In this document: positions 24,941-36,061 of the stretch, piece by piece
Numbering within the stretch: position 1 is the first letter of the stretch
How the letters are laid out: each line of letters begins with the position of its first letter
NCBI GenBank assembly: GCA_902806565.1
Contig: CADCXA010000015.1
Location: forward strand, 186,001 to 250,000
Direction: 5' to 3'
DNA length: 64,000 nt
DNA from: Hypoxylon rubiginosum
Lineage: Eukaryota > Ascomycota > Sordariomycetes > Xylariales > Hypoxylaceae
The notes under the pieces: generated by a model
The model's database searches: none
The model's input: the letters and a program-made list of their open reading frames with translations, nothing else
What the model was told of the DNA's origin: nothing
Position numbers and translations under genes: made by a program

Positions 24941-26629
24941 TACAATACACCCTCAACTAGTGTGGCATGGAAATATCACGCACATACGCACATATACCGT
25001 GGTCCATCCAAAAGTTTGGAGGGGTTTGTGACGTTACCTCGAGTAACTGGGTTGCGTCTACCTTCGTGTCTGTCTACCTTGCACTTATACACTTCTATGA
25101 AGGTATAGGTATTGTACGTCTCGTCTCATCTCGGCTTATAAGCGCAGCACAGTACGACATAATACCTTATCCAATAGTTACTTGTATCGGTCTCCGAGCC
25201 ACTCCGCACCATTCATAGTCCATCAACTTCTATCTATGCGTATGCCGTTTTCGCAAACATGCCGATCATCATCGCTCATACAAGCGATATTGTCTAGCAG
25301 ACTATTCGCTGGTCGCGTGCTAACCATATCGATATGTAAAGAGGTTTCAACGATTTCAACAAGTAGACAGTGCCCACCTGATAGATCGCACCGTCTCCTA
25401 CGACAACCCAACTTGGATACTGGGCCAAACATGGTAAGGGAAAAATCCTTTCTTCACCAAAGAACGACGACGAATTACATACAACTTAAATATCTACGTA
25501 TAGATGCAGCTATACCTTGGGTATTGTACCTACATGTAGTTCGTGACTTGGCTGCCTGCCCTGGAACGCTGCTAGGCGGCATAAACCCCACGGATCATGG
25601 ATATGCTACTACCTGGCACCGGTACTCCCAAGGAAGCCTCTTTTCTTTTTCTTTTACCTCGTCGACTTGCAAGCATCTCCAATACATTTTCATCGAGTCC
25701 GTCCTCCCCTTTCGAGTTAAGAGAGGGCATACGACCCCCTTTCACCCCTCATCTCTTTGCTCACACTAATAGCAACACTAACACTTTCTCCCACTCCCAC
25801 TCTCACACCCTCGGTCCCCCTTGTCTGGTTCGGACTTGATCCTCATTCGTTACCGTACAGTAGCGTAGACGACGATTGGGATCTAACGTCGACGTACTTG
25901 TGGGCCTTTTCTTACCCATCAGCAATCGCCAACTCTTCCAGCGCCAGGGATAGTATGGCATGGCGTGGGCATGGACCTATAACCAGCTTCCCATCGTGGG
26001 ACTTGCTCCCACATGGTCAACTGTTCCCGTATTACATTTACGTAGGTCCTTTTACATCTCTTTATAAAGCCTGCTGCGGCGTACACCGTGTAAGTCTCGT
26101 GTGTCGAGCACGTATGTCTTCTTTTCTCGAGCATCTCTGTCTAGTAGCCTTTGGCATTATCGCTATTATCGTCTACGATCAGTCGTCTCCTGCATATTCT
26201 CTTTTCTTTCCATCTGGTTGAGGTGCTACTACTTCCGAGGAAGTACTCGCTACCGTTCCGCTTCCCTCGTGGGTCATTGGGTTCTTGTCGGATCCGGTGC
26301 CTTGGTTCCACTCAGAGTCACACGGTTTCCGCCTCGACGTACCTTAGTCGGGTCACCGAGTCTGGAACAGAGCACGAGTGTTGGTCTAGCAGAGCCGATA
26401 TAGCTAGCTGCTTCAGTGTTGACGATCCTATCACGTCTAATCTATATGACTCCAATTACTGCTTTCGGGAGCCACTTCGACCCAGCAGCGTAACTTGATT
26501 GTTATAATTCGGCAACTCTCTCTCTCACCAAGCCTCTGGAACCACTTCTAGCGTAAGCTGCTGCCGTGTTCCTCCTCTCGGATTAAAGCCAGAACTACGA
26601 ACACGCCCACTCTGACTTTCTACCCCTAC

Positions 26630-26637
26630 TATAAATA
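26630..26637 (+). promoter_or_regulatory. TATA box upstream of D-lactate dehydrogenase gene
   Basis: TATAAATA followed by TATAAAG, about 410 bases before the D-LDH start codon. It is followed by a pyrimidine-rich stretch typical of fungal transcription starts. Assignment as the D-LDH promoter is by position. Confidence 0.45.
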
Positions 26638-27042
26638 TATAAAGAAAGCTTGTCCCCCCCGCCCGTTAGGCTGAGCTCACCCTCGGCTTTCCTCTTTCGG
26701 CCCACTTAGGTTACTCCTTTGCCCATTTCAACTTTCTAAGAGGGTACTGTTTGCTCGAATACCGACTCTTACTCGCTCAAAGACTTGGAGTCAGACTTTA
26801 CCCAGAGCCGAGCGGGAAATCTACATCATCTAGATCTCTGTCTGAATAGAACCGGACGGACGGTGCATGTGAAGTCTGACCAGGTTGTTAAGGGACCTGC
26901 TACTGCAACTCTACAGCTCCCAACCCTGGTTCAAGCTTCTACTACCCCTTCCCAGTCTTCCCTTCGATACTACCGCATCTAATGTATGCGTCCTGACCCA
27001 CGCACACCTGAGCCTCGCTATTGTACCTAAGCTTTTGAACTT

Positions 27043-29235
27043 ATGTCGGCGAAACACTTCGCTGGACGCCTCCCTAGCGCATGGAGACGGGCGTTCTCTA
27101 CATCTTCGCCGTTCAAGAAGCCTGTTACTAAAAATGGGGCCGGCTCCGAACGAGCATGGTTCAATCCGGCGTATCGCCAGCCTGGATGGACCGGTCGTTC
27201 CGTTGTTGCCCTGACAGCCACCGCTGGCTTGTTGGGCTTCGGTCTTGCGGCGGCTTCGCTCCAAGGGCCCCCCAAGCGTGCTGTTACACTCTTGGATAGT
27301 AAGATGCCGACGCCTCAGTATGCATCAATGGATGAGCTGGAGGATGTAAGTGAACCCCTTTAACTCATGATATAGAAACGGGGGAGCTTATGCTCAGGGG
27401 AAGTAATATACAGCCGGGCGATTGTTACTAATCTCATTTCCAGGCGCTGAAAGAAATTCGTCGCGAAATTTCCAAGAAAGGCGAAGAAGAAGACATCATC
27501 AGCACAGACCCCGAAGATCTTCTTTCCCACGGCTATTCCGAGTGGTCGACAACGAATCCCGATGGACTGCCGGTCGCTGTTGCTTACCCGCGCTCCACAG
27601 AGCAGGTGTCAACTATAGCGCGCATCTGCCACAAATATCGGGTACCCATCATCCCCTACTCGGGGGGTTCGAGCTTGGAAGGGAATTTCTCGGCGCCTTA
27701 CGGCGGCATCAGTGTCGACTTTGCGTTCATGGACCAGATCATCCAGTTCAACAAGGACGATATGGATATTGTGGTCCAGCCGAGCATCGGCTGGCAAGAT
27801 CTCAACGAGCAGCTTAGCAGAATGGGCAGCGGTCTCTTCTTCCCTATCGATCCTGGTAAGCACTGACTATCCGTAACGCGAATTTATGCCTCCATCTGGA
27901 TTTCAGAAAGATACCACCTTAGAAAGCTTAGAGAGCTACTTACTTGACCCCCCTTTCTTTCTTTCCTTTTTTTCTTTTGAATCTGGAGATGGGTGCTAGC
28001 GATGTAATTGAGTGGCTAACAAACCCTGACTAATAGGCCCGAGTGCCAAGATTGGAGGCATGATCGGTACCAATTGTTCTGGAACCAATGCGGTCAGATA
28101 CGGTACGATGAAAGACTGGGTTATTAACCTGACCGTCGTCTTGGCAGATGGAACGGTTATCAAGACTCGGAGACGTCCGAGAAAGAGTTCGGCAGGCTAT
28201 AACCTGAATGGTTTATTCGTCGGCTCTGAGGGAACCCTTGGCCTAGTTACTGAAGGTGAGTGCCCCCGGCCCCCCTCTCCCCCTTTTAAATGTATCGTCT
28301 GGAAAATGATGAGCTCTAACGAGTGTAAAGCTACCCTAAAGCTTGCTGTCGTACCGGAGGAATTCTCCGTCGCCGTGGTCACATTTCCTACTATTCGTGA
28401 TGCGGCCTCAGTTGCCGCAGAGGTCATGCAGACCGGAATTCCTATCGCAGCTATGGAGATCATGGACGAAGTTCAGATGAGAGTTGTCAACCTGGGCGGA
28501 GCTACTGCTCCGCGGGTATGGAAGGAGATGCCGACGCTCTTCTTCAAATTCGCCGGGACGAAGGCTGGGGTGAAGGAGAACATCAGCCGCGTTCAGGCCA
28601 TCACTAAGCGCAATAAGGGAAGCAACTTTGAGTTCGCAAAAGACCTCCGAGAACAGCAACTCCTATGGTCGGCAAGGAAAGAGTCTCTTTGGTCTATGTT
28701 GGCGATGAGGAAAGAAGGCGAGGAAGTTTGTAAGTCATTCTCACTAATATCTAGTCCCCCCCTGGATGAGACTTGCTCTACGAAGAAGCGAGTGCTAGGT
28801 TACTTTCGACCGCCAATAGGGGGTAAATGTTGCATAAACTAATTCGATAACTTCGCTCTAGGGTCAACCGACGTCGCCGTCCCGTTTAGTAGGCTGGCGG
28901 ACATTATAGAGATCAGCAAGAAGGAGATGGACGACCTGGGACTATTCGCCAGCATCCTAGGCCACATAGGAGACGGGAACTTCCACGAGAGCATCATGTA
29001 CAACCGGCAAAATAAGGAGGAGCTGGATAAGGTCCAGAAGTGCGTCAAGAACATGGTTCAGCGAGCATTAGATATGGAGGGGACGTGCACGGGGGAGCAT
29101 GCGATCGGCTGGGGCAAGAAGGACTCGCTGCTGCTGGAGGTCGGCCCGGACACGTTGGCCGTGATGAAGCAGATCAAGTCGTCGCTCGATCCTCTGTGGA
29201 TCATGAACCCGGGAAAGATCATGGATATCCCCTGA
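27043..29235 (+). CDS. dld1: D-lactate dehydrogenase (cytochrome), mitochondrial
   Basis: Predicted 568-residue FAD enzyme that oxidises D-lactate to pyruvate and passes electrons to cytochrome c at the inner mitochondrial membrane. Exons are 27043-27345, 27444-27855, 28037-28255, 28331-28729 and 28862-29235. The N-terminus (MSAKHFAGRLPSAWRRAFST) looks like a mitochondrial presequence and is followed by a hydrophobic anchor near residue 52-70. The FAD-binding domain shows PYSGGSSLEGNF and GGMIGTNCSGTNAVRYGTMK. The C-terminal oxidase domain shows ILGHIGDGNFHESIMY, with the catalytic His region, and the closing GTCTGEHAIGWGKK. Intron 3 is 75 bases with no in-frame stop, so its retention would only insert 25 residues. 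The match to yeast Dld1-type enzymes is clear. Confidence 0.93.
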
Positions 29236-31657
29236 TCCCTTTCCCTTCTCCAACTACCCTATCCCCCGTTTCCTTTTGATTTTCCCAGTTTCTTTTTAAG
29301 CGATGCAGCCGAGACACTTCAGATCTGAAGCTCACTCGTCTGGAGTTTACATATCATCATCTTTCATCTACAGTGCGAGGCGACCCTGCTACGAACACGA
29401 ACAGCATCGCTTACGGCGCCGGAGGAGCAGCGAGAAAAAAAAAGAAACAAGACTTGGAAGAGCATATTATGCATGTTTGCTCGGTGGGTTCAGCATGTAT
29501 GTGGGCTGTCGGGAAAAAAAGAATCTGGTCATTTCCCTTTTTTTATTTTCCTTCCAGATTCTATAGAGGTAACCAGGCTACTGCATAAGCTCATCACGGT
29601 ACCCGCGAGACTTTTACACGTCCCGTCGGGGAAACAAGTTTTGGCTCAGGAAACACGTTTTTAGTCTCGATTCGGTCTACCATTCCTGTTGCTGCGCGGG
29701 GGTCTTGACGAACGGGACCTGCTGCGTGGCAAATGGATATGATATCACTACCTGCTAGATAGGTGGTAGTTTTTACTAGCATACACTTTACAGCTCATAG
29801 ACAAGCTCTTCTTGGAAGAAGGGGGTCCTTATACCTAGCTGGCCAGCCTTTGACATTTTGAGAGAAAAATAGATAAATGTTTATGTCCAGCATCTTGACA
29901 GTCCCTCGGTGCAGGCGTAGGTTTATGAACAAGAAATGTTCGTATAATAGGTTCAAAAGGGGGTGCAGCATTTCATTACTCCAGGTACAAGTCCAGGAAG
30001 TAAGATCGAGTTGAGATCAAGGCTAGGTCGTGTTATGCTGCGTACCAGGTAATTAAAGGGGTAATATCGTATATTCTGGCACGACCCAGGGCAACAGTAT
30101 CACGCAAAATTCATGGCAGTATTCCGTGTCAACAAGGAGCCAACGTATCGAACTATATTGATAATGATGGCAAAAAAGCCTCTATTGTTTCTCCAATATG
30201 GGGGTTCATCATGCATTGAATGACTATCAGTCCGTACCTTGGTCACCTTCTCGCGAAATACATACTACCTACCTTTGAGAATTATATCGGGACTACCTTT
30301 CCTAGGTATAGAGACATTGTCTCTCCTTGTAAAGAGAATCCTTATTTGATTCTCTAGATTCGTATTCTATAACAATGCCGAGCAGGGTGACTATTCCAAC
30401 TATCTTGGCATCACAAACGTAAAATATGACTTGGGCGAGATTAGCTAATTGTCCCTACATCTGTCTATGAAAAATCCTTACCCGCGACAGAACTGGTATG
30501 GTTGTAGGTGTGGTTTGTTCGTATAGGAGGAACATGCCTGTAACTGGGATATGCCCCTTTTCAAGGCCAGACAAGCTACCTAGGTACGAATAGCCATCCC
30601 AGGCCCATGGGTATATCTACAAAAGGATAGCATGGTGCACTTCCAACTATATCTACATAGTATCTCGTTAATTGAGGGTATGATGCTTGACAAAGGCCGG
30701 TTTAATCTTAAAGGTGGCCAAACACTGGCGCTCTTCGGGTAAGTGCATGAGCTGACACTGGCAACTAGAGCACATTGCATGAATGGAAAACATTTTATGG
30801 AGGTTGTAGGGTGTTTGACGTGGAACGCACTTTCCAGTTCGTTGGACAAAAGTTTATTGATGCTCCCATCGTTGCTTTCCTTCTGTTGTTTCCTTCTGTT
30901 CCTTCTGTTACTCCCCTCTGTTGCTCCCTTCCGTTGCCCTGTCCCCTTGATGATACAGTTCGGTTAGTGGTTACCCCCCCACACTCTCTGTCTCTATTTC
31001 AGTTGGGTGTAAACCTTGGCGCACTCAAAAATAATTTCTCAAATTCTACATGCACCCCAGCTAGGTCTACGGTCTACGGTCTACGGTCTACAGACACAGA
31101 CCCTAACCTCTCCTGCACGTACGCGTTCCAGTACGTTGGGCTAGACAAACGATGTCAATTGACTTTCTTGTCTCACCTTGCATCCATCTATCATCTTCAA
31201 TCTTTCGAGGATAGCACTTGCACACTTGTACACTTTCACGACATCGCCATCCTCACCATCGATGGCCTCACGTCAACATCAGATACATTCATACAACAAC
31301 CACCCTATTACAAACCACTCTCTTCAAATTTCCATTGATACACATCTCTGTCTTCTTTCATTTCCAATTGCATCGATACCCGAGCATTAGAAGCTCCTAC
31401 ACTGTTTGATTGCCCTTTCAAGCACAGTATCAGGTAAGCATGCACTCGATGGTATTATGACCATCTCCTCAGTTCTGGTCGCTGTGTTCAGTCACCTCCA
31501 AATGTCACCACATCCCGAGGTAAACCTCATACCAATGTTCATCCGTCTTCGCAAACAAAACATGCCTTTAGGTATCTCACATTCGGTTCTATGCAAGATG
31601 CTAACACAACACTAGACCTATGGCCCACGCACAACACTTTCAACTTTACTTCCAAGA
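29236..31657. promoter_or_regulatory. Intergenic region with RdRP promoter and leader
   Basis: No gene was recognised in the first 1.6 kb. From about 30870 the sequence becomes CT-rich and contains a heptamer array (GGTCTAC) near 31060-31088. A probable 5' untranslated intron runs from GTAAGC at 31434 to CTAG at 31615, with GCTAAC at about 31600 as branch point, ending 42 bases before the RdRP start codon. Confidence 0.5.
31058..31090. repeat. GGTCTAC heptamer array
   Basis: Four tandem copies of the heptamer in the presumed leader or promoter of the RdRP gene. Confidence 0.8.
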
Positions 31658-34600
31658 ATGATGGGCCCTAACTCTCGTGCCACTCAGCCTAATCCGGCCC
31701 CGGCACAGCAGCCTGTCTTACCGATAGGTATTAGGGACGGTGTCAAACTAACAGGTGAGCCAGATGATGGCCCCCCTAAAGGTAATCCATACCTACCAGC
31801 CGGTGGAGGCAACCGGGGCAGGGGCAGGGGCAGGGGCAGGGGCGGAGGAAGCAGAGGTAGAGATAGAAGCGGCAGAAGCAACAGATCCGACAGACCCGAC
31901 AGACCTGACAGACCCGATAGCCGAAGCTCTTCGGAGGCGTTGCCGCCTCGCGAGCTGCCTCGTTATAACCCGCAAATTCCGAAGCGATCATCTAACAACG
32001 GGACCTATCATAATCGTAATAGACAGGAATCTGGTTTGTCGCCTGATCGATCATCTGATCATAGCTCAGTAGTCCTTCGGCCGTCCAGTTCCGACCAAAG
32101 TCAGCAGCAATCTCACAATGTCAATGGAAGCAACTATGAAGTGCCTGAGGGAAGGCGCCCTACCAACAACAGGATCGGCCGGCATAACCTCAACGCCAGC
32201 GGTATTAGGGCTCAATGGGCCGATTGGCGCAGCATCAGTCTTCGTGTATGGGGTCTTCCCGCCGCCTCAACTACATATGATCTGTGGTCGCTCTTCCAGC
32301 GAAATGGCCAAATTATTGCCGTCGAGCTCTTTGAGAGGGACGGAGTCCGAGATGGAACCGGCCGTGTGCGCTTTTCGCCACCTCCCGCAGAGCAATTCTG
32401 GTACGACATCATGACTGTCACCATTCAGGGACAGCAAGTGAAAATTAAGGTCGAACTTCAGCATGATCGTCCCTTGCCCCAAATACAAGCCCCGAGTGGC
32501 CGTAATTACCCGCCGTCGCTAAGCATCACAATGAAGGCGTTGCAATTCGGGGTGCTGGCTCGCGAGAATGAGGCTATGCCATTGCGAACGGTCCAAAGTA
32601 ATACGCGAGGTGAATTTGTCCTAACCGCCGATTTCAAGTTCAAGTGTATTGAGATCGCATTCGCCTGCCATATTAAGGACCCTCGTCACGATGATCCTAG
32701 CATACGCCACCCTTCTCCGGTAGGAAAGTTGGAACACACGCAGGAGTACAAGACACAAATTCAATTTGTGCATATTAAAAAGCTTGTTTACGTCGACGTT
32801 GATGAAGACACTTGGGCCCTCCTTATCCCCCTATCGAGTCCGCCGCTATTCTACAAGAAAGCAGACCATGCGGTGTCACATTCGAAGATCCGTAACACCT
32901 GGAATGAAAGAGATGCTTGGAACCGGACGGTTGATATTACCTACGACACATCGTGGTTCAAGGATGATCCTGTCGCGTTGCGCAGAGTTAATCAGTTCAT
33001 CGATATTGGTAGATGGACTACTTATCGACTCTTCTTCGCTAAATCAGCCCTCGCCGATTGGAATGCAATGAGGCACGCGTTACGCGACTTCAACATCAAC
33101 GTGGATAATACGACGTTGGAGGGATTCCCTGAGGTTCCAGCGAAGCTATCGAGCGTTTGGGATATCCTCGAGCCTGAACAAACTAGCGCCATAGGATCAA
33201 ACGAAAACCTAGCCCTTCTTGCTAACACCAAAGACATCCATCTTCCTTACGACGTCCGATATCAACTTGAAGTATGCATTTCTCAAGGTATCCTAAACGA
33301 GTTCGATATCACAGCCGAATTCCTACAGAGATTGGCAGACCTCTCAAAAGGCCGGACCGCCCGCCGAGACAGAGCAAAAGATCTCTTAGTGTATATCGCG
33401 GAACCCCCTACTGGAACTCGCATCGAGGATCGAGGGAAGCTGGACGCGAAGAGGATATACGATCCAATGTCGCTCTTCGAAGACAAGAAGGCCATGAGCC
33501 ATTATCCAGAGTTGTCGATACCGGAACACTGCCAATGGCTCAGGAAGGTGGTTATTACCCCAACGACTATGTACCTTAGCAGCCCGGTGCCGGAACCGTC
33601 GAATCGCGTCCTGCGCCAGTATATCAACCACGAAGACCGTTTCTTACGCGTCCAGTTTACCGACGAGATCACGAAAGGCCGTATATTCCCAGCTCCAGAC
33701 ACCGACCAGGAAAATGCCCTGTTCAACAGAGTACATCGAACGCTACAGAATGGAATCCAGATCGGCGGCCGCCATTTTCAATACCTCGCTACCGGTAACT
33801 CTCAGTTCCGCGAGAACGGTGCCTATTTTTTCTGCCCAACCGAATTTTTGACATGTGATAATATCAGAAATTGGATGGGCGATATGAACCACATTCGAGT
33901 CGTCGCCAAGTATGCCTCCCGACTTGGACAATGCTTTTCCACAACTAAAGCACCCAAGGCGTCCCCAATCGGTCAGACCATCGTCCATATCAAGGACATC
34001 GAGCATAATGGTTGGTGCTTCACAGACGGAGTTGGAAAGATCGCCCCAAACCGTGCAGTATTCCTCGTACAGACTCTCAGCAACATGCACAAGGTCCACA
34101 CGTCCGTCCCATCCGTCTTTCAATTTCGACTAGGAGGTAGTAAGGGGATCTTAGTACAGTGGCCGGATGTCCCTTTCAACGAGGTCCATTTACGACCTTC
34201 GCAAAACAAGTTCACTGCTCCCTCTAGAGGCCTCGAGGTCATTAAGGCATCTCGGTATTCTGTCGCAACCCTAAATCGGCAGACTATCATCATATTGAGT
34301 TGCCTAGGCGTGCCGGATGCCGTTTTCGAGGATATGCTGAAGAAGCAGGTGGCAAGCTACGAACGTGCGATGGAAGACCCACAAGTTGCTATGCAATTGT
34401 TGAGTAAATTTATCGATCAAAATGGTGTTACCACGACCATCGCACAGGCGATCGCGGACGGGTTTATGGAGACGAAAGAGCCTTTCGTCATGGCGATCCT
34501 ACAAGTCTGGCGTGCTTGGTCCATGAGGTTGCTTCGCGAAAAAGCGCGAATCGTGGTCGAACAGAGCGCTTTCGTCTTCGGCTGCGTAGACGAAACCCGG

Positions 34601-36061
34601 ACATTACGAGGACACTACGAGTCGGCAGAATCTGAGGAGAAGAACGAACCCAACAACTTGCCACAGATCTTCCTCCAGGTCCCGAAGACTGGCAGTAAGC
34701 CTGGACAGCCGGGAGAGTACAGAATAATCACCGGCATATGCGTGCTCGGTCGGAATCCGTCCCTGCATCCAGGCGACGTCCGAGTGGTGGAGGCCGTGGA
34801 CGTTCCAGGATTGAGGCACCTTAGGGATGTCGTAGTGTTCCCTGCAGTCGGTGATCGTGACATCCCTTCGATGTGCTCCGGCGGGGATCTTGACGGCGAT
34901 GATTACTTCGTCATCTGGGACCCTCAGCTAATACCTTCTGAGTGGAATTTCCCTCCTATGGTCCACGAGGCGCCCAAGTCCAAGGAACTCAAGCGGGACG
35001 TAAAGGTTACGGACCTCATCTCGTTTTTTGTACGCTACATGAAGAATGATTCGCTCAGTACGATCGCCCACGCACACCTAGCAAAGTGTGACGCACTTCT
35101 CGACGGACCTAAAGATCCGCGATGCATCGAGCTGGCACATTTGCACTCCAATTCGGTCGACTACCCCAAAACAGGACGAGAGGCAAAGTTGATACCTTCG
35201 CTACGACCAAAGCGCTTCCCGCACTTTATGGAAAAGCCGCCGCACAAGACGTATCGTTCGAATAAGATTCTGGGTCGACTGTACGACCACGTAGCCAAGA
35301 CGAAATTCAGTCCAAAGTTGGATGGAGCTTTCGACGAAAGAATTCTTCGAAGATATGCGCTGGAGGCCGAGACACTGAAGACAATCAGACTGGTCAAGAG
35401 ACAACATGACAAGGCTATGCGCCAGATCATGAACCAGCATGATATCGAGACCGAATTTGAAGTCTGGTCAACGTTTGTGCTATCACGACCTCGGGTCGGA
35501 AGCGAATACAAGAGACAAGAGAAGATGGAGCCGGTGGTAACGAATCACAAGGAGCGATTCAGAGCAGCCTGCATCAAGGTGGCAGGTTCTAGAGAGCCCA
35601 GTGTGTTCTATCGCGTGGTAGCGGCTGCCTACCATGTCACCTGGGAAGAGGTACAGATGACACAGGCAAGACAGGTAGAGGTCAATGAGACGGGTCAACA
35701 ACCGAGTCAAGCTCCTGAGCAAAGGCCAATGATCAGTTTCCCCTGGATCTTTGAGCACGAGCTGGGTCGAATCGCGACCTCGAAAGGCAACTTCGAGCTG
35801 GAAGAAATGCCGAAGCCGACGATGGAATCGAATGATGACTACGAGAATGACGACGATGAATTTGAGCGCCTCGTTGGTGCGGGAGTTATCGAGGGCGATG
35901 AAGAGAACAATGACAAGGGTTTCCTAACATTGGGGGCCAGCATGACCCCTATTCCAACCACGAAAACAGTTGAGAGAGAGCCGGTGGTGGACGAGGAGAT
36001 GGTCGAACTGGAGGAGGATGAAGATACGGGTTTGGATGCCTTGGCTCGGCTAGGCGACTGA
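31658..36061 (+). CDS. RNA-dependent RNA polymerase of the eukaryotic silencing type
   Basis: Predicted 1467-residue polymerase from one uninterrupted exon. It makes double-stranded RNA for RNA silencing and related meiotic or heterochromatic silencing in fungi. The N-terminal 150 residues are disordered, with a GRGRGRGRGGGSRGRDRSG tract and an RPD repeat. An RRM-like fold follows at about 190-265 (SLRVWGLPAASTTYDLWSLF). The polymerase core shows HNGWCFTDGVGKI and FRLGGSKGILVQWP. The catalytic loop CSGGDLDGDDYFVIWD has its Asp triad at about 1077-1081. The C-terminus is acidic. The layout with an N-terminal RRM resembles Rdp1/SAD-1-type enzymes more than QDE-1, but the clade was not determined. 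A leader intron probably precedes the ATG. Confidence 0.93.
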   Translation: MMGPNSRATQPNPAPAQQPVLPIGIRDGVKLTGEPDDGPPKGNPYLPAGGGNRGRGRGRGRGGGSRGRDRSGRSNRSDRPDRPDRPDSRSSSEALPPRELPRYNPQIPKRSSNNGTYHNRNRQESGLSPDRSSDHSSVVLRPSSSDQSQQQSHNVNGSNYEVPEGRRPTNNRIGRHNLNASGIRAQWADWRSISLRVWGLPAASTTYDLWSLFQRNGQIIAVELFERDGVRDGTGRVRFSPPPAEQFWYDIMTVTIQGQQVKIKVELQHDRPLPQIQAPSGRNYPPSLSITMKALQFGVLARENEAMPLRTVQSNTRGEFVLTADFKFKCIEIAFACHIKDPRHDDPSIRHPSPVGKLEHTQEYKTQIQFVHIKKLVYVDVDEDTWALLIPLSSPPLFYKKADHAVSHSKIRNTWNERDAWNRTVDITYDTSWFKDDPVALRRVNQFIDIGRWTTYRLFFAKSALADWNAMRHALRDFNINVDNTTLEGFPEVPAKLSSVWDILEPEQTSAIGSNENLALLANTKDIHLPYDVRYQLEVCISQGILNEFDITAEFLQRLADLSKGRTARRDRAKDLLVYIAEPPTGTRIEDRGKLDAKRIYDPMSLFEDKKAMSHYPELSIPEHCQWLRKVVITPTTMYLSSPVPEPSNRVLRQYINHEDRFLRVQFTDEITKGRIFPAPDTDQENALFNRVHRTLQNGIQIGGRHFQYLATGNSQFRENGAYFFCPTEFLTCDNIRNWMGDMNHIRVVAKYASRLGQCFSTTKAPKASPIGQTIVHIKDIEHNGWCFTDGVGKIAPNRAVFLVQTLSNMHKVHTSVPSVFQFRLGGSKGILVQWPDVPFNEVHLRPSQNKFTAPSRGLEVIKASRYSVATLNRQTIIILSCLGVPDAVFEDMLKKQVASYERAMEDPQVAMQLLSKFIDQNGVTTTIAQAIADGFMETKEPFVMAILQVWRAWSMRLLREKARIVVEQSAFVFGCVDETRTLRGHYESAESEEKNEPNNLPQIFLQVPKTGSKPGQPGEYRIITGICVLGRNPSLHPGDVRVVEAVDVPGLRHLRDVVVFPAVGDRDIPSMCSGGDLDGDDYFVIWDPQLIPSEWNFPPMVHEAPKSKELKRDVKVTDLISFFVRYMKNDSLSTIAHAHLAKCDALLDGPKDPRCIELAHLHSNSVDYPKTGREAKLIPSLRPKRFPHFMEKPPHKTYRSNKILGRLYDHVAKTKFSPKLDGAFDERILRRYALEAETLKTIRLVKRQHDKAMRQIMNQHDIETEFEVWSTFVLSRPRVGSEYKRQEKMEPVVTNHKERFRAACIKVAGSREPSVFYRVVAAAYHVTWEEVQMTQARQVEVNETGQQPSQAPEQRPMISFPWIFEHELGRIATSKGNFELEEMPKPTMESNDDYENDDDEFERLVGAGVIEGDEENNDKGFLTLGASMTPIPTTKTVEREPVVDEEMVELEEDEDTGLDALARLGD

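Larger units (their letters stand above)
18181..27042. other. 8.9-kb interval without a recognisable gene
   Basis: No frame in this long interval resembles a known protein. The longest open stretches (about 195 codons near 25182-25769 and 160 near 21949-22434) have low-complexity, noncoding-like compositions and no ATG-led, spliceable continuation that I could find. The stretch is not obviously AT-rich or full of stop codons as in heavily RIP-mutated repeats, and no transposon motif was seen. It holds a hairpin cluster with a TATA box at 18670-18784 and a CAGAAC simple repeat near 24910. The right end, leading to the D-lactate dehydrogenase gene, is pyrimidine-rich. Noncoding transcripts, decayed genes or a long regulatory domain are possible. 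Confidence 0.5.

Noticed and set aside
25182..25769. 195-codon plus-strand open stretch in the gene-free interval
   Set aside because: No ATG at the frame start, Ser/Thr/Leu-rich noncoding-like composition, no recognisable motif or splice context.
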